A stretch of 64,000 nucleotides of DNA from Actinopolymorpha pittospori (GCF_014873875.1 NZ_JADBEM010000001.1:1302001-1366000); one strand, 5' to 3'; shown: positions 50,849-59,667, numbered from the stretch's first letter. Numbers and translations are program-made. The notes: generated by a model not told the origin, from the letters alone.

Positions 50849-53426
50849 CCTCGACGACCGCACGTTCGCCGACCTCGTCCTGGAGGCCCGCGAACGGCTC
50901 GCCCGTTCCTGCCCGGACTGGACCGACCTGTCCGTCCACGACCCCGGCCTGGCCCTGATCGAGGTGTTCGCGCACCTCACCGAGGTGATGATCTACCGGC
51001 TGAACCGGCTGCCGGAGAAGGCCTACATCGAGTTCCTCGACCTGCTCGGCGTCCCCCGGCACCCACCGGCTGCCGCCTGGGTGGACCTCACCTTCCACCG
51101 GGCCGGGACCACCGAGACACCGATCCCGATCCCGGCCGGGACCAGGGTCGCCGCCGCCCGCGAAGGAGCCTCCGAGCAGGTCGTCTTCGTCACCACCGAG
51201 GCCGGCGGGATTCCCACGGGACAGACCGAGACGACCGTACGGGCCTACCACTGTGCCCTCATCCCCGGCGAGCTCATCGGCACCGGAACCGGCCTGCCCG
51301 GCCAGCGCCTGCGCTCCCAGCACGCACCGATCGTGACCACCACCGAGCCCTCGGACCTGCAACTCGGGGTGGAGATCCGGCCCGGAACAGCGACCGAAGG
51401 GGCAGTCCTGCGGGAGTTCGCCGGACGGACGTTCCAGATCTGGCAGCCCGTGCCGACCTTCGCCGGCGCGAACCCCGGCGCCCAGGTCTACCTACTCGAC
51501 CGCGCCTCGGGCGGTGTGACGTTCGCACCCGCCCTCGACCTGCGCACACCAGACGGCACCAGGCCCGGCCAGCTCACCACCGTCGCCGCGGTTCCACCCG
51601 CCGGCGCGCAGGTCCGGCTGTGGTACCGCACCGGCGGCGGGCCCGGCGGCAACGTCGCCGCGAACACCCTCACCAAGCTGGTCGACGCGCTGCCCGGCGT
51701 CCAGGTCACCAACCCCGCGCCCGCGCGCGGCGGCTACGGACTCGAACCGCTCCAGGCGGTGCTGGCACGCGGCCCCGCCGAGGTCCTGTCCCAGCAGCGT
51801 GCCGTGACCGCCCGCGACTTCGAACTCCTCGCCACCGCCAACGCCGGCGCGGTCGCGCGGGCCAGGGCGATCACCCGGGCCGCGATGTGGACGTTCGCCA
51901 AGCCCGGCGAGGTCGAGGTCGTGCTGGTCCCCCACGTCGGAGAGGCGGCCCGCCCCGGCTGGCGGCTCCCCGCGAGTGTGCTGTTCGACCACCAGGTCGA
52001 GGCGGCCCGCACGGGCGTCCAGGACGACCTGCGCGACCGCCTCACGGTGGGCACGACCTGCCTGGCCACGTGGGGCCGCTACAAGGAGGTCTGCGTGCTC
52101 GGCCGGGTCGTCGTCCGCCGGGGTGAGGACCTGGAGGCCGTACGACGGCGGCTGCACGACCGGCTGCACCAGACCATCAGCCCGCTGCCGAGTCCGCAGA
52201 ACGCGACCGGATGGGGCTTCGGCGAGTCACTGCGCGCCTCCAACGTCTACCGCATGCTCGAACAGGCCGAACTCGGCGTCCGCTACGTCGAGGACGTGCG
52301 CTTCGTCGTCCCCGACGCCCCCTCCGAGCGGGTGCGCGCGATCGCGGCCGACGAGTACGAGAAGGACACCTGGTACGCGGGCGCCGGTGAGCTGCTGTGC
52401 CGCTCCACCAACGGCGCGCGCGGCTGGGAGCCGGTGCGGCGCTTCCCCGAGGAGGAGGTGCGCCGGGTCGTCCCCGCACCCGCGGCGACACGGCCCGGCA
52501 TGAACGCCCGACCCGGGCGGGTCGCCGTCGTCACCCGACACCTCGGCGGGTCCTCCCGTGTCTACGTCTCCACCGACCTCGGCGAGAGCTGGCAACGCGT
52601 CGCCGAACTCGAGGCCGGCATCACCGACCTGGCCTGGACCGACCGCGACGCCGCCGGCGGCCTGCTCGTGGCCACCGACGCCGGGCTCTACGACCTGCCC
52701 CTGCTGCCCAACGCCGTACCGCTGCAGGTCCTGGTCGAACCGACCGACCCCAGTCGCGGCTTCACCGCCGTCGAGACGTTCGTCTCCGAGCGCGGTGTGG
52801 CCGGCGTCGCGGTCGCCGCGCAGGCGACGGCCGGGGTGTATGTGTCCACGGCCGGTGGCCAGCCCGGAACCTTCGTCAACGTTGGCTTGACAGGCATCGA
52901 CACCCGCGCCCTCACCGTGCAGCTCGACGGGCCGGCGACCGTCCTGTGGGCGGGCGTCGGCGAACCGGACGCGAACCGTCCCGGCCGGGGATGCTTCCGG
53001 GCCCGGCTGTTCGAGGCCACCGTGCGCTGGGAACAGCTCAGCTCCGGCTGGACCGGCGGAACCTGCTGGGACCTGGCGTTCACACCCGGCCGGGCGGTGG
53101 CGGCCACCCAGAGCGGCGGCGTACTCGTCGCGGACACGACCTCGGCGACACCGACGTGGCTGACGTCCTCTGTCAACAGCGGCTTGCCGTTGCGGGACCG
53201 GACCAGGTTCGACCCCGTGCAGGCCGTCGCGACCAACGCGGCGACCGCAACGGCGCACGTCAGCCTGGTGGGCACGAACCGCGGCGTCTACGCCAGCACC
53301 GACATGGCGACCTGGACGGCCGCCCACCAGACCACGGATGTCGTGACGATCCCCGACACCTGGCTGCTGTGCTCAGGAGACCACAACATCGAGGTGGTGT
53401 ACGACGATGCGACGCCCAGCGATTGA
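50829..53426 (+). CDS. Baseplate J-like protein fused to a beta-propeller
   Basis: 865-aa protein. Residues about 1-500 are a baseplate J (gp6/Pvc11) protein: the N-terminus has LVLEARERLARSCPDWTDLS then PGLALIEVFAHLTEVMIYRL, and GYGLEPLQAVLARGPAEVLS occurs mid-protein. From about residue 510 the sequence changes to BNR/Asp-box repeats (LLCRSTNGARGWEPV; VYVSTDLGESWQRV; GVYVSTAGG; GVYASTDMATWTAA) of a sialidase/sortilin-like beta-propeller that runs to the end. Classical Pvc11 lacks this. A propeller at the baseplate could bind glycans or envelope proteins, or replace a missing tail fibre. The fusion is in frame with no stop or shift, so it appears genuine. Confidence 0.88.
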   Translation: MSLPVPDLDDRTFADLVLEARERLARSCPDWTDLSVHDPGLALIEVFAHLTEVMIYRLNRLPEKAYIEFLDLLGVPRHPPAAAWVDLTFHRAGTTETPIPIPAGTRVAAAREGASEQVVFVTTEAGGIPTGQTETTVRAYHCALIPGELIGTGTGLPGQRLRSQHAPIVTTTEPSDLQLGVEIRPGTATEGAVLREFAGRTFQIWQPVPTFAGANPGAQVYLLDRASGGVTFAPALDLRTPDGTRPGQLTTVAAVPPAGAQVRLWYRTGGGPGGNVAANTLTKLVDALPGVQVTNPAPARGGYGLEPLQAVLARGPAEVLSQQRAVTARDFELLATANAGAVARARAITRAAMWTFAKPGEVEVVLVPHVGEAARPGWRLPASVLFDHQVEAARTGVQDDLRDRLTVGTTCLATWGRYKEVCVLGRVVVRRGEDLEAVRRRLHDRLHQTISPLPSPQNATGWGFGESLRASNVYRMLEQAELGVRYVEDVRFVVPDAPSERVRAIAADEYEKDTWYAGAGELLCRSTNGARGWEPVRRFPEEEVRRVVPAPAATRPGMNARPGRVAVVTRHLGGSSRVYVSTDLGESWQRVAELEAGITDLAWTDRDAAGGLLVATDAGLYDLPLLPNAVPLQVLVEPTDPSRGFTAVETFVSERGVAGVAVAAQATAGVYVSTAGGQPGTFVNVGLTGIDTRALTVQLDGPATVLWAGVGEPDANRPGRGCFRARLFEATVRWEQLSSGWTGGTCWDLAFTPGRAVAATQSGGVLVADTTSATPTWLTSSVNSGLPLRDRTRFDPVQAVATNAATATAHVSLVGTNRGVYASTDMATWTAAHQTTDVVTIPDTWLLCSGDHNIEVVYDDATPSD

Positions 53427-53895
53427 CCGACTGCTCCCCACCACGTACCAACAGGCCGCCGGACCCGGCACCGTGCTGGGTGGCCTGCTCGACGCGATGG
53501 AACGACTGCACGCACCTGATGAGGACCTGTTGGACCGGGTCGAGGACATCGCCGCCCCCTATCGCGCTCCCGACCAGCTCGTCCCCTACCTCGCCCGTTG
53601 GGTGGTCCTGGACCACCTCTCATCGGCGCGGATCCCGGTCGGCCGGCTGCGGGACCTGGTCGCCAACGGCGCCGACCTGGCCCGCTGGCGTGGCACCAGA
53701 CGCGGACTCGTCCGGTTCCTCGAGATCGCGACCGGCGTGCCCGGGTTCAGCATCGAGGAACCACGCCCGTTCGCGTTCGTGGTGCGGGTACCCGAGGCGG
53801 CGGCCGACCAAGGCGACCTCATCCGCCGGATCGTCGAGGCGGAGAAGCCCGCCGCGACGACCTACGAGGTCGCCCTCTCCCAGGGCACGACCTGA
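53407..53895 (+). CDS. Phage tail protein I-like baseplate protein
   Basis: 162-aa protein resembling P2 gpI/tail protein I: DRLLPTTYQQAAGPGTVLGG then LLDAMERLHAPDEDLLDRVE, with a later VVLDHLSSARIPVGRLRDLV and RRGLVRFLEIATGVPGFSIE. It completes the baseplate wedge with gp25 and J and overlaps the J gene by 20 bp. In Afp/PVC the equivalent position holds the much larger Pvc12. Confidence 0.85.
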   Translation: MRRPAIDRLLPTTYQQAAGPGTVLGGLLDAMERLHAPDEDLLDRVEDIAAPYRAPDQLVPYLARWVVLDHLSSARIPVGRLRDLVANGADLARWRGTRRGLVRFLEIATGVPGFSIEEPRPFAFVVRVPEAAADQGDLIRRIVEAEKPAATTYEVALSQGTT

Positions 53896-53927
53896 GCACG
53901 ACCTGAGTACGGGAACAGGGGTTCACG

Positions 53928-55004
53928 ATGACATGGGCGATCACCTCCGCGGCCGAACGGGCCGAGCTACGCCCCGACCACACCGTCGAGGTCAGCTTCA
54001 CCGTCACCAACAGCGGGGCCGTCACCGACGAGGCGGTCTTCGACGTCGTGCCCGGTGACAACGCGGCGGCGACCTGGTTCAGCGTCCAGCGCCCGCACGA
54101 GCGGGTCGAGCCGGGGAAGTCGGTGACGTTCCTGGCCGCCGTGGCGATCCCGCCGGACACCGCGGCCGGCTCGTACTGGTTGCAGGGCCGGGTCTACTCC
54201 GCCAGCAACGCACCGGAGGAGAGTTCGGTGCTGAGCAACCGGGTGACCTTCGAGGTGGAGGCCGCACCGGTGCGCAAGGCCAGGCCGTGGTGGCTGCTCG
54301 CCGTCGCCGGGCTCGTGGTCGCCGTCCTCGCCGTCGGCGGCTTCCTCCTGTTCCGCCCCAAGGACGTCGCGGTGCCCGACCTGACCGGGGCGAAGACGAC
54401 GCTGGCGCAGGCGAGGGAGAAGCTCGAAGGGGTGGGACTCACGCTGGGCACGGTGCGGTATCGCCAGCAGCCAAGCGATGCCGGCAGCGTTGTCCAGCAG
54501 TCCTTGACACCCAACAGGGACGTCGGCAAGGGCACACCGGTCGACCTGATCGTCGGGGTCAGCCTGCCCGCTCCGACCCTGCAGTCGCCGGGCAACGGTG
54601 AGTCCATCACGGTCGACCAGGCGATCCCTCCACTGACGTGGAAGAAGGTCGAGCACGCGGCGAGCTACCTGGTCGACGTGCGCCGGGAAAGCTGCGCCTT
54701 TTTCTTCCTGAAGGACCAGCCTCGTCCGTGCAGCTTCGAGACGACGCAGCCGAAGCCGACCGACCAGACGTCCTTCACCCCGACCCTGTCCTTCGCGCCG
54801 GTCACGATCGACATCGATTCGAAGGCGACGATCGGCCCCGCTCCCGGAAAGGTCGGCCAGAACTACCGGACCAGCCAGCGGCTTGCGCCCATCATCCTCC
54901 GCACCTACAGCGGTCGGGTGCAGTGGCGGGTCACCGCGGTCGACGAGTTCGGCAACCCCGGCCCCCCGAGTGAGTTCGTCATCTTCACCAAGAAACTCAC
55001 CTGA
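53928..55004 (+). CDS. Membrane protein with cytoplasmic Ig-like and external PASTA domains
   Basis: 358-aa protein with no signal peptide. Residues 1-113 are a CARDB/Ig-like beta domain (FTVTNSGAVTDEAVFDVVPG), one TM helix at about 121-142 (WWLLAVAGLVVAVLAVGGF), a PASTA-like domain at about 149-213 (VPDLTGAKTTLAQAREKLEG), then a beta domain resembling fibronectin-III to the end (WKKVEHAASYLVDVRRE). With the N-terminus inside, the PASTA repeat lies outside, where such repeats bind peptidoglycan or lipid II. It follows the baseplate genes at 32 bp. It is a good candidate membrane anchor for the CIS. The inside/outside call is inferred from the positive residues KARP before the helix. Confidence 0.8.
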   Translation: MTWAITSAAERAELRPDHTVEVSFTVTNSGAVTDEAVFDVVPGDNAAATWFSVQRPHERVEPGKSVTFLAAVAIPPDTAAGSYWLQGRVYSASNAPEESSVLSNRVTFEVEAAPVRKARPWWLLAVAGLVVAVLAVGGFLLFRPKDVAVPDLTGAKTTLAQAREKLEGVGLTLGTVRYRQQPSDAGSVVQQSLTPNRDVGKGTPVDLIVGVSLPAPTLQSPGNGESITVDQAIPPLTWKKVEHAASYLVDVRRESCAFFFLKDQPRPCSFETTQPKPTDQTSFTPTLSFAPVTIDIDSKATIGPAPGKVGQNYRTSQRLAPIILRTYSGRVQWRVTAVDEFGNPGPPSEFVIFTKKLT

Positions 55005-55028
55005 CACCGGATGGTCGAGGGGGCCGAC

Positions 55029-55526
55029 ATGGGCAACGGACCGAAGATCGTGGTGGTGGTTCTCGTCGTGCTGGTCGGAACGTTCGTGGCCGGCGTGCTC
55101 CTCCACCAGCGCGGCAACGACACCGCGACGGCCGGCACAGGTGGCGCCTCCGACCGGCTCACGACGGTGTACGAGCGCTGGTTCGGGGACGTGGCAGGCG
55201 TCGACCGGAAGGACCTGCGCGCCGACTGCTTCGCACCCGACACCGGCGACGACGGCGACAACGCCGATCGCCTGGTCGTGCAGGGGGCCTGCACCCTCTG
55301 GGTCGAGCCGAGCCAGACGCGGCTACGGCTGGTGCGCCTGCACACGGTGGACGCCGGCGACGGCCTCACGGTGTCGAGCCGGGCACCGGAAAGCGACTTC
55401 GTCATCGAGGACGAGATCGGCGACGACAAGGACGTGAGGGTCGCGGTCGACGGCGAAGGAACCGGCATCGGGCTGGTCTGCGGGTTCGCCCGGACGTGTG
55501 TCCTCACCCTGACCGGGGAGGCGTAG
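55029..55526 (+). CDS. Single-pass membrane protein of the CIS locus
   Basis: 165-aa protein: helix at about residues 5-22 (KIVVVVLVVLVGTFVAGVLL), then a soluble domain with five Cys residues (RADCFAPD, VQGACTLWV, GLVCGFARTCVLTL). These could make disulfides outside the cell. The ATG at 55029 is preferred over an ATG at 55011 because of the GAGGGGG upstream. It follows the PASTA protein gene closely, suggesting one operon. No family is recognised. Confidence 0.7.
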   Translation: MGNGPKIVVVVLVVLVGTFVAGVLLHQRGNDTATAGTGGASDRLTTVYERWFGDVAGVDRKDLRADCFAPDTGDDGDNADRLVVQGACTLWVEPSQTRLRLVRLHTVDAGDGLTVSSRAPESDFVIEDEIGDDKDVRVAVDGEGTGIGLVCGFARTCVLTLTGEA

Positions 55527-56303
55527 ATGGGCCGGCTTCGGGTGCCGTTCTTCGTCATCGCCCTGGTGGCGATGGGTCTGGTCGTCCTGGTCGAGGTCGC
55601 CTCGCCCCTCCTGCTCGGCGGCGGCTCGGCGGTCGGTGGGCTGCTCCAGGCCGCCACCGACCGCGGCCTGGAGGTGTCCGGCATCTCCGGTGTGGAGGAA
55701 CCACCCGGACGGGCGATCGGCTACCTCGCCCTGGTCGACGTCATCGGCCTGTACAGCATCGGGCTGATGGCGGTCGGGCTGCTTCTGCCCGACCGGCTAC
55801 ACGGCCGGCTGCAGGGGATCGTGACGCTGGTCGGTTCGATCGTGCTCATCGTCGTCTCGGTCGTCGCGCTGATCGTGGCGTTGGTCGAAGTGCTGGTCAT
55901 GGTGGCGCTGCTGAGCGCCGCACCGTTTGGGACGATGGCCTACCTCGCGCTGTGGGGCTTCTTCCCCCGCGCGGACGCGGCGGCGCTGTTGTCGCTGCTG
56001 ATGTTCCTGAAGCTGGTCGTCGTCGTGACGCTGCTGCTAGCACACCAGCGGTTCCTGCAGAACAAGGGGCTTGTCCTGTTGCTCCTGACCTCTCTTGTCT
56101 GCAACGTGATCGTGGCGTTCCTGCACGGCCTCGTCCCGATCCCGCTGGTCTCCATCGCCGACGACATCGCCGCGATCGTCCTTTCCGTCGTGGCGATCAT
56201 CTGGGCGCTCGTCCTTCTGGTCGGATCGATCCCCGCGATCGTGAAGGCCGTCCGGTCCACGCTCAGCGCCGCACGCGACATCCGACGGCCGGCCAGCCCG
56301 TAG
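55527..56303 (+). CDS. Multi-pass membrane protein of the CIS locus
   Basis: 258-aa protein with about six hydrophobic segments, including FFVIALVAMGLVVLVEVASP and GIVTLVGSIVLIVVSVVALI. No conserved motif is visible. The ATG at 55527 follows the previous stop with no gap, so it is co-translated. It may form a membrane complex with the two upstream proteins. Function unknown. Confidence 0.75.
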   Translation: MGRLRVPFFVIALVAMGLVVLVEVASPLLLGGGSAVGGLLQAATDRGLEVSGISGVEEPPGRAIGYLALVDVIGLYSIGLMAVGLLLPDRLHGRLQGIVTLVGSIVLIVVSVVALIVALVEVLVMVALLSAAPFGTMAYLALWGFFPRADAAALLSLLMFLKLVVVVTLLLAHQRFLQNKGLVLLLLTSLVCNVIVAFLHGLVPIPLVSIADDIAAIVLSVVAIIWALVLLVGSIPAIVKAVRSTLSAARDIRRPASP

Positions 56304-56321
56304 GCGTGGGCGATTGTCTGC

Positions 56322-57914
56322 CTACGTCCCGTTCTGGGCTCTTGTCACGCGGGCTTCGGACGTCGCCGCGTCGCCTGACTGCTTGCCCTTGTAGGCGCAC
56401 ACGTCGTTCAGGCTGTCGGCCGACTTCGACCCCGAAGTCGACTTGGCGCTCTCCTTGATCGCGTTCTGGACCATGGACCTGATCAGCTTGTAGTCCGGGT
56501 TGGCGACGTGGATGACGTCGTTGGTGAACGCGATGTTGGTGAGGTTGCCCGTATCCTTGACCTTCAACGACAGGTCGACGAGGTTGGGCAGCACCTGCGC
56601 CGGGATGTCGGTCGTGATGATCTGCTTGGACGCGGCCGCGAGCTTCTCGTACCTGGTCAGGAAGTTGATGGGGTTGGCCTGGTCGACGATCGCCTTGATG
56701 ACGCATCGTTGCCGCAACATCCGGTCCCAGTCGGCCGCACCGTAACGGCCACGGGCGAACCACAGCGCGGTCCAGCCGTCCATGTGCTGGTTCGGTCCCC
56801 GCTCGATGTAGCCCCACGGCTTGAGGTTCGCGTCGGCCTCGCCGCCGATCGCGACCCGCTCGTTGACGTTGACCGTGATCCCGCCGAGAGCATCGACCAG
56901 AGCCTCGAAGCCCTTGAGGTTGACCAGGGCGTAGTAGTCGATCGGCAGATTCAGCGCGCCCGAGACGGCCAGCTTCGTCGCCTGCGCACCCGGGTGTGGT
57001 CCCTTGAGGAGACCGGGATGAGCCTGGGGAACGTTCTCATAGATCGACGTGAGCATCCACTCCAGCTGGTCGCCCGCGCCGGCGTAGATTCCGCCCGGGT
57101 ATGCCTTGGCGAGCACCGAGCCGGCTTCGAACGGAATCCTCTCCAGGTTTCGGGGAAGGCTGAACAACACGGTGTGACCGGTACGGGTGTCGATGCTGGC
57201 GAGGATGACCGTGTCGGTGCGGATTCCCACCCGGTCCGACCCGCCGTCGCCACCGAGCAACAACACGTTGACCCGGGTCCGACCGTTCCAGGGGTCGGCC
57301 GGCGCCCGGTTGGCCCGGCTGGTGCCTTGGTCGGGCGCGGGCGTGTCGACACCGGTGTCACGGCCGCCGGCCTGCTCGCTGCCGTCGGCGCCGCTGCGCG
57401 CGTTGTCGTTCGGGCTGGCCGGGGCGGCGAACACCGTCTGGATCAGGTCGCGTTGGGTCAGGGCGTACCGCCCACCCACCGCGAGGGGTGTCAGCACCGC
57501 CAGCGTCAAGACCCCGACGACCACGGAGCCGAGCAGGCGCTGTGGGATCGTCGCCGTGGTGGGCCGCACACTGCGGTACGTCGCGACGATCAGTGCCGTC
57601 CACACCACGGCCAGGCCGCACAGGGCCGCCGTCACCACGACCAGTGCGCGGGGCTGAACAGCCCAATGGAGAAGGGTCAGTCGTTCGTTCATGATCATGT
57701 AGGCGACCGCGGCGCACGAGGCCAACACGAGCACGTTGATGAGGCCGCCGACTTTGCGGCGCCCCGCGATCCACAAAACGACGCCTGGCAGGACCACCCC
57801 GAGTACTGTCAGACCCAAGGCCGCGCGAAACGACCACATCTTGTGTCGTGCGTGCTGGCCGGTTTCATCGGTCGACGACGAACCAGGGTGTGGCTCCATA
57901 TTTTGGCGTGACAT
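56322..57914 (-). CDS. LytR-CpsA-Psr (LCP) family protein
   Basis: 530-aa protein. An N-terminal region of four hydrophobic helices (about residues 28-165) is followed by an LCP phosphotransferase domain at about 220-420. It shows VNVLLLGGDGGSDRVGIRTD, then TVILASIDTRTGHTVLFSLP with RN next, and YALVNLKGFEALVDALGGIT. Conserved Asp and Arg residues are present. LCP enzymes transfer glycopolymers such as teichoic acid or arabinogalactan to peptidoglycan on the outside. Most have one helix; four is less common. The ATG at 57914 is preceded by GGGGGGAAG. It converges on the CIS membrane genes (18 bp gap). Whether it belongs to the CIS function is uncertain. Confidence 0.88.
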   Translation of the reverse strand: MSRQNMEPHPGSSSTDETGQHARHKMWSFRAALGLTVLGVVLPGVVLWIAGRRKVGGLINVLVLASCAAVAYMIMNERLTLLHWAVQPRALVVVTAALCGLAVVWTALIVATYRSVRPTTATIPQRLLGSVVVGVLTLAVLTPLAVGGRYALTQRDLIQTVFAAPASPNDNARSGADGSEQAGGRDTGVDTPAPDQGTSRANRAPADPWNGRTRVNVLLLGGDGGSDRVGIRTDTVILASIDTRTGHTVLFSLPRNLERIPFEAGSVLAKAYPGGIYAGAGDQLEWMLTSIYENVPQAHPGLLKGPHPGAQATKLAVSGALNLPIDYYALVNLKGFEALVDALGGITVNVNERVAIGGEADANLKPWGYIERGPNQHMDGWTALWFARGRYGAADWDRMLRQRCVIKAIVDQANPINFLTRYEKLAAASKQIITTDIPAQVLPNLVDLSLKVKDTGNLTNIAFTNDVIHVANPDYKLIRSMVQNAIKESAKSTSGSKSADSLNDVCAYKGKQSGDAATSEARVTRAQNGT

Positions 57915-58294
57915 CGGTCTTCCCCCCGCTGAGAATTCCAGATGAATTCCCGGGGAACTTTCCGATAAACGCCACATCGGCCCACTCCAGCATGGAGCGA
58001 CACTTTCGATACCTCCGCTGTGCGGTCCGCCTTCGACTCACGCCACCGCGAAGTTCCCGGCGAATGGCCTGCACGTCACTGTTCAGGGAATCTGTCGTGC
58101 GGTTGCCACAGAAACGCCCGAGGCGGGTCCAACGTCCTCCTCGGATCCGAGACAGATTCCTTCTCCGCCTCGTTTCCGTCTCGGGTTGTCGCGAGGCGAT
58201 CGCCGGCGAAGCATTCACATCAGGCGACCACATGAGCCCGTATCGGACTGGGCGCCACCGGACAATGCCTCCCGCGACTCATGGAGGTGAGACC
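57915..58294. other. Divergent intergenic region between LCP and caspase genes
   Basis: 380 bases, lower in GC near 57930-57975. It should hold promoters for both genes. A short open frame crosses it without coding character. No repeat or terminator seen. Confidence 0.4.
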
Positions 58295-59148
58295 ATGGCG
58301 AAGGGCATCTCCCTTCACATCGGACTGAACTCCGTCGATCCGGACCACTACGACGGCTGGGACGGAAGCTCGCCGCGTGTGAGCTCGACGCGAACGACAT
58401 GCTCACGATCGCCGACGCGCGCGGGTTCGACAGTGACATCGTTCTCACCACCCAGGCGACGGCCGAGACGGTGAAGGACGCGATCCACGACGCCGCGCAG
58501 CGACTGGGGAACGGTGACCTCTTCTTCTGCACCTACTCAGGACACGGCGGTCAGGTTCCGGACCGCAACGGCAAGGAGGAACCTGACGGAATGGACGAGA
58601 CCTGGGTCCTGTACGACCGTCAACTGGTCGACGACGAGTTGTACGCGATCTGGGGCGAGTTCGAGGCGGGCGTCCGCATTCTCGTGCTCTCCGACAGCTG
58701 CCACAGCGGGACGATGACCCGCGACGCCGCCGAGATATTCGAAGCCGTCGTGCCGATGATCGTCGAACGCGGGCTCATCGACGACGACAATCCACGAACG
58801 AAGTGCCTGCCCCGCAACGTCCAGGACGTCACCTACACCCAGCATCGCGAACTCTACGACGACATCCAGGCGACCCACCGGACAAGCGGCGACGTCGACC
58901 TCCAGGCCGCGGTGTTGCTGGTATCGGGCTGCCAGGACGATCAGCTGTCGTTGGACGGGCAACGAAACGGCCTGTTCACCCAGACACTTCGCCAGGTGTG
59001 GCACGACGGCCAGTTCTCCGGGCCCTACAGCCGGTTCCACAAGGAGATCGTCGCGCTCATGCCGCCGACGCAGACACCGAACCTGCTGCCGCTGGGTGGC
59101 GGTATTCAGCGTTTCGTGCGCGAGCAACCCATCGCCATTTCGCCGTGA
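58295..59148 (+). pseudogene. Caspase-family (C14) peptidase, split by a one-base frameshift
   Basis: About 284 aa when one missing base is restored. The first frame reads MAKGISLHIGLNSVDPDHYD and GWDG, the usual start of small actinobacterial caspase-like proteins. At about 58364 the frame must shift to give KLAACELDANDMLTIADARG and the rest. Catalytic His84 lies in CTYSGHGGQVPD and Cys136 in VLSDSCHSGTMT, both intact in the second frame. The ATG at 58295 has GGAGGTGAG upstream. An error in the G-rich GACGGAAG or a real mutation are both possible; if real, translation of the catalytic part would need re-initiation, e.g. at ATG 58399. It is cytoplasmic and ends the CIS block. Confidence 0.8.
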
Positions 59149-59158
59149 CCATGGTCGA

Positions 59159-59605
59159 TCAACCGCTGGCGAGCACGACCGTGGCCGCACCTCCCAACGC
59201 CAGACAGACCGGGGTGTAGGCGATCAGGTTGAGCCGGTAGAAGGCGGTGTCACGGCTGGCCCCGATCCCCGCCGCCCAGACGATCCCGGCCCCACCGCGC
59301 ACGAACGCGCCCGCGGCCACGGCGAGAGTCCCCACGGTCGGCACCCAGCCCGGGAGCCATCCAGGAAGCCACCCGCCCAGGAGGTCGGCCCTGGCCAGCA
59401 CCAAGCCGGCGCCGCCGACGAGGACGACGATCAGGGGGAGGAGTACGCGCGGGGTGAACGGCACCTCGGCGTTGAGCACCACCCTCGACAGCGCCCGCAC
59501 ATCACGGGCGGGCCAGGTTCGACCGGTCAGCCAGTACACGTGGACGAGGGCATCCAGACCGAGGACCGCGGCCACCACGATCGCCGCCACTTCGTAGCTC
59601 TTCAT
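59159..59605 (-). CDS. DUF3995 family membrane protein
   Basis: 148-aa protein with four membrane helices (about residues 5-22, 55-72, 86-103 and 125-145). It starts MKSYEVAAIVVAAVLGLDAL with HVYWLTGRTWP next, the DUF3995 pattern of His/Trp in the first loop. It is convergent with the caspase gene (10 bp gap). No partner gene and no known function. Confidence 0.8.
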   Translation of the reverse strand: MKSYEVAAIVVAAVLGLDALVHVYWLTGRTWPARDVRALSRVVLNAEVPFTPRVLLPLIVVLVGGAGLVLARADLLGGWLPGWLPGWVPTVGTLAVAAGAFVRGGAGIVWAAGIGASRDTAFYRLNLIAYTPVCLALGGAATVVLASG

Positions 59606-59667
59606 ACCTGGGAAGAGGCGGACGCCGGCCCGAACACTCCTGTGGCATGGGACACACCGCCTGAGGA

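Noticed and set aside
43211..56303. Interpretation as a prophage or phage tail remnant
   Set aside because: No integrase, capsid, portal, terminase, lysis genes or attachment sites, and the presence of Pvc16-, Pvc7- and PAAR-like genes fits a contractile injection system.
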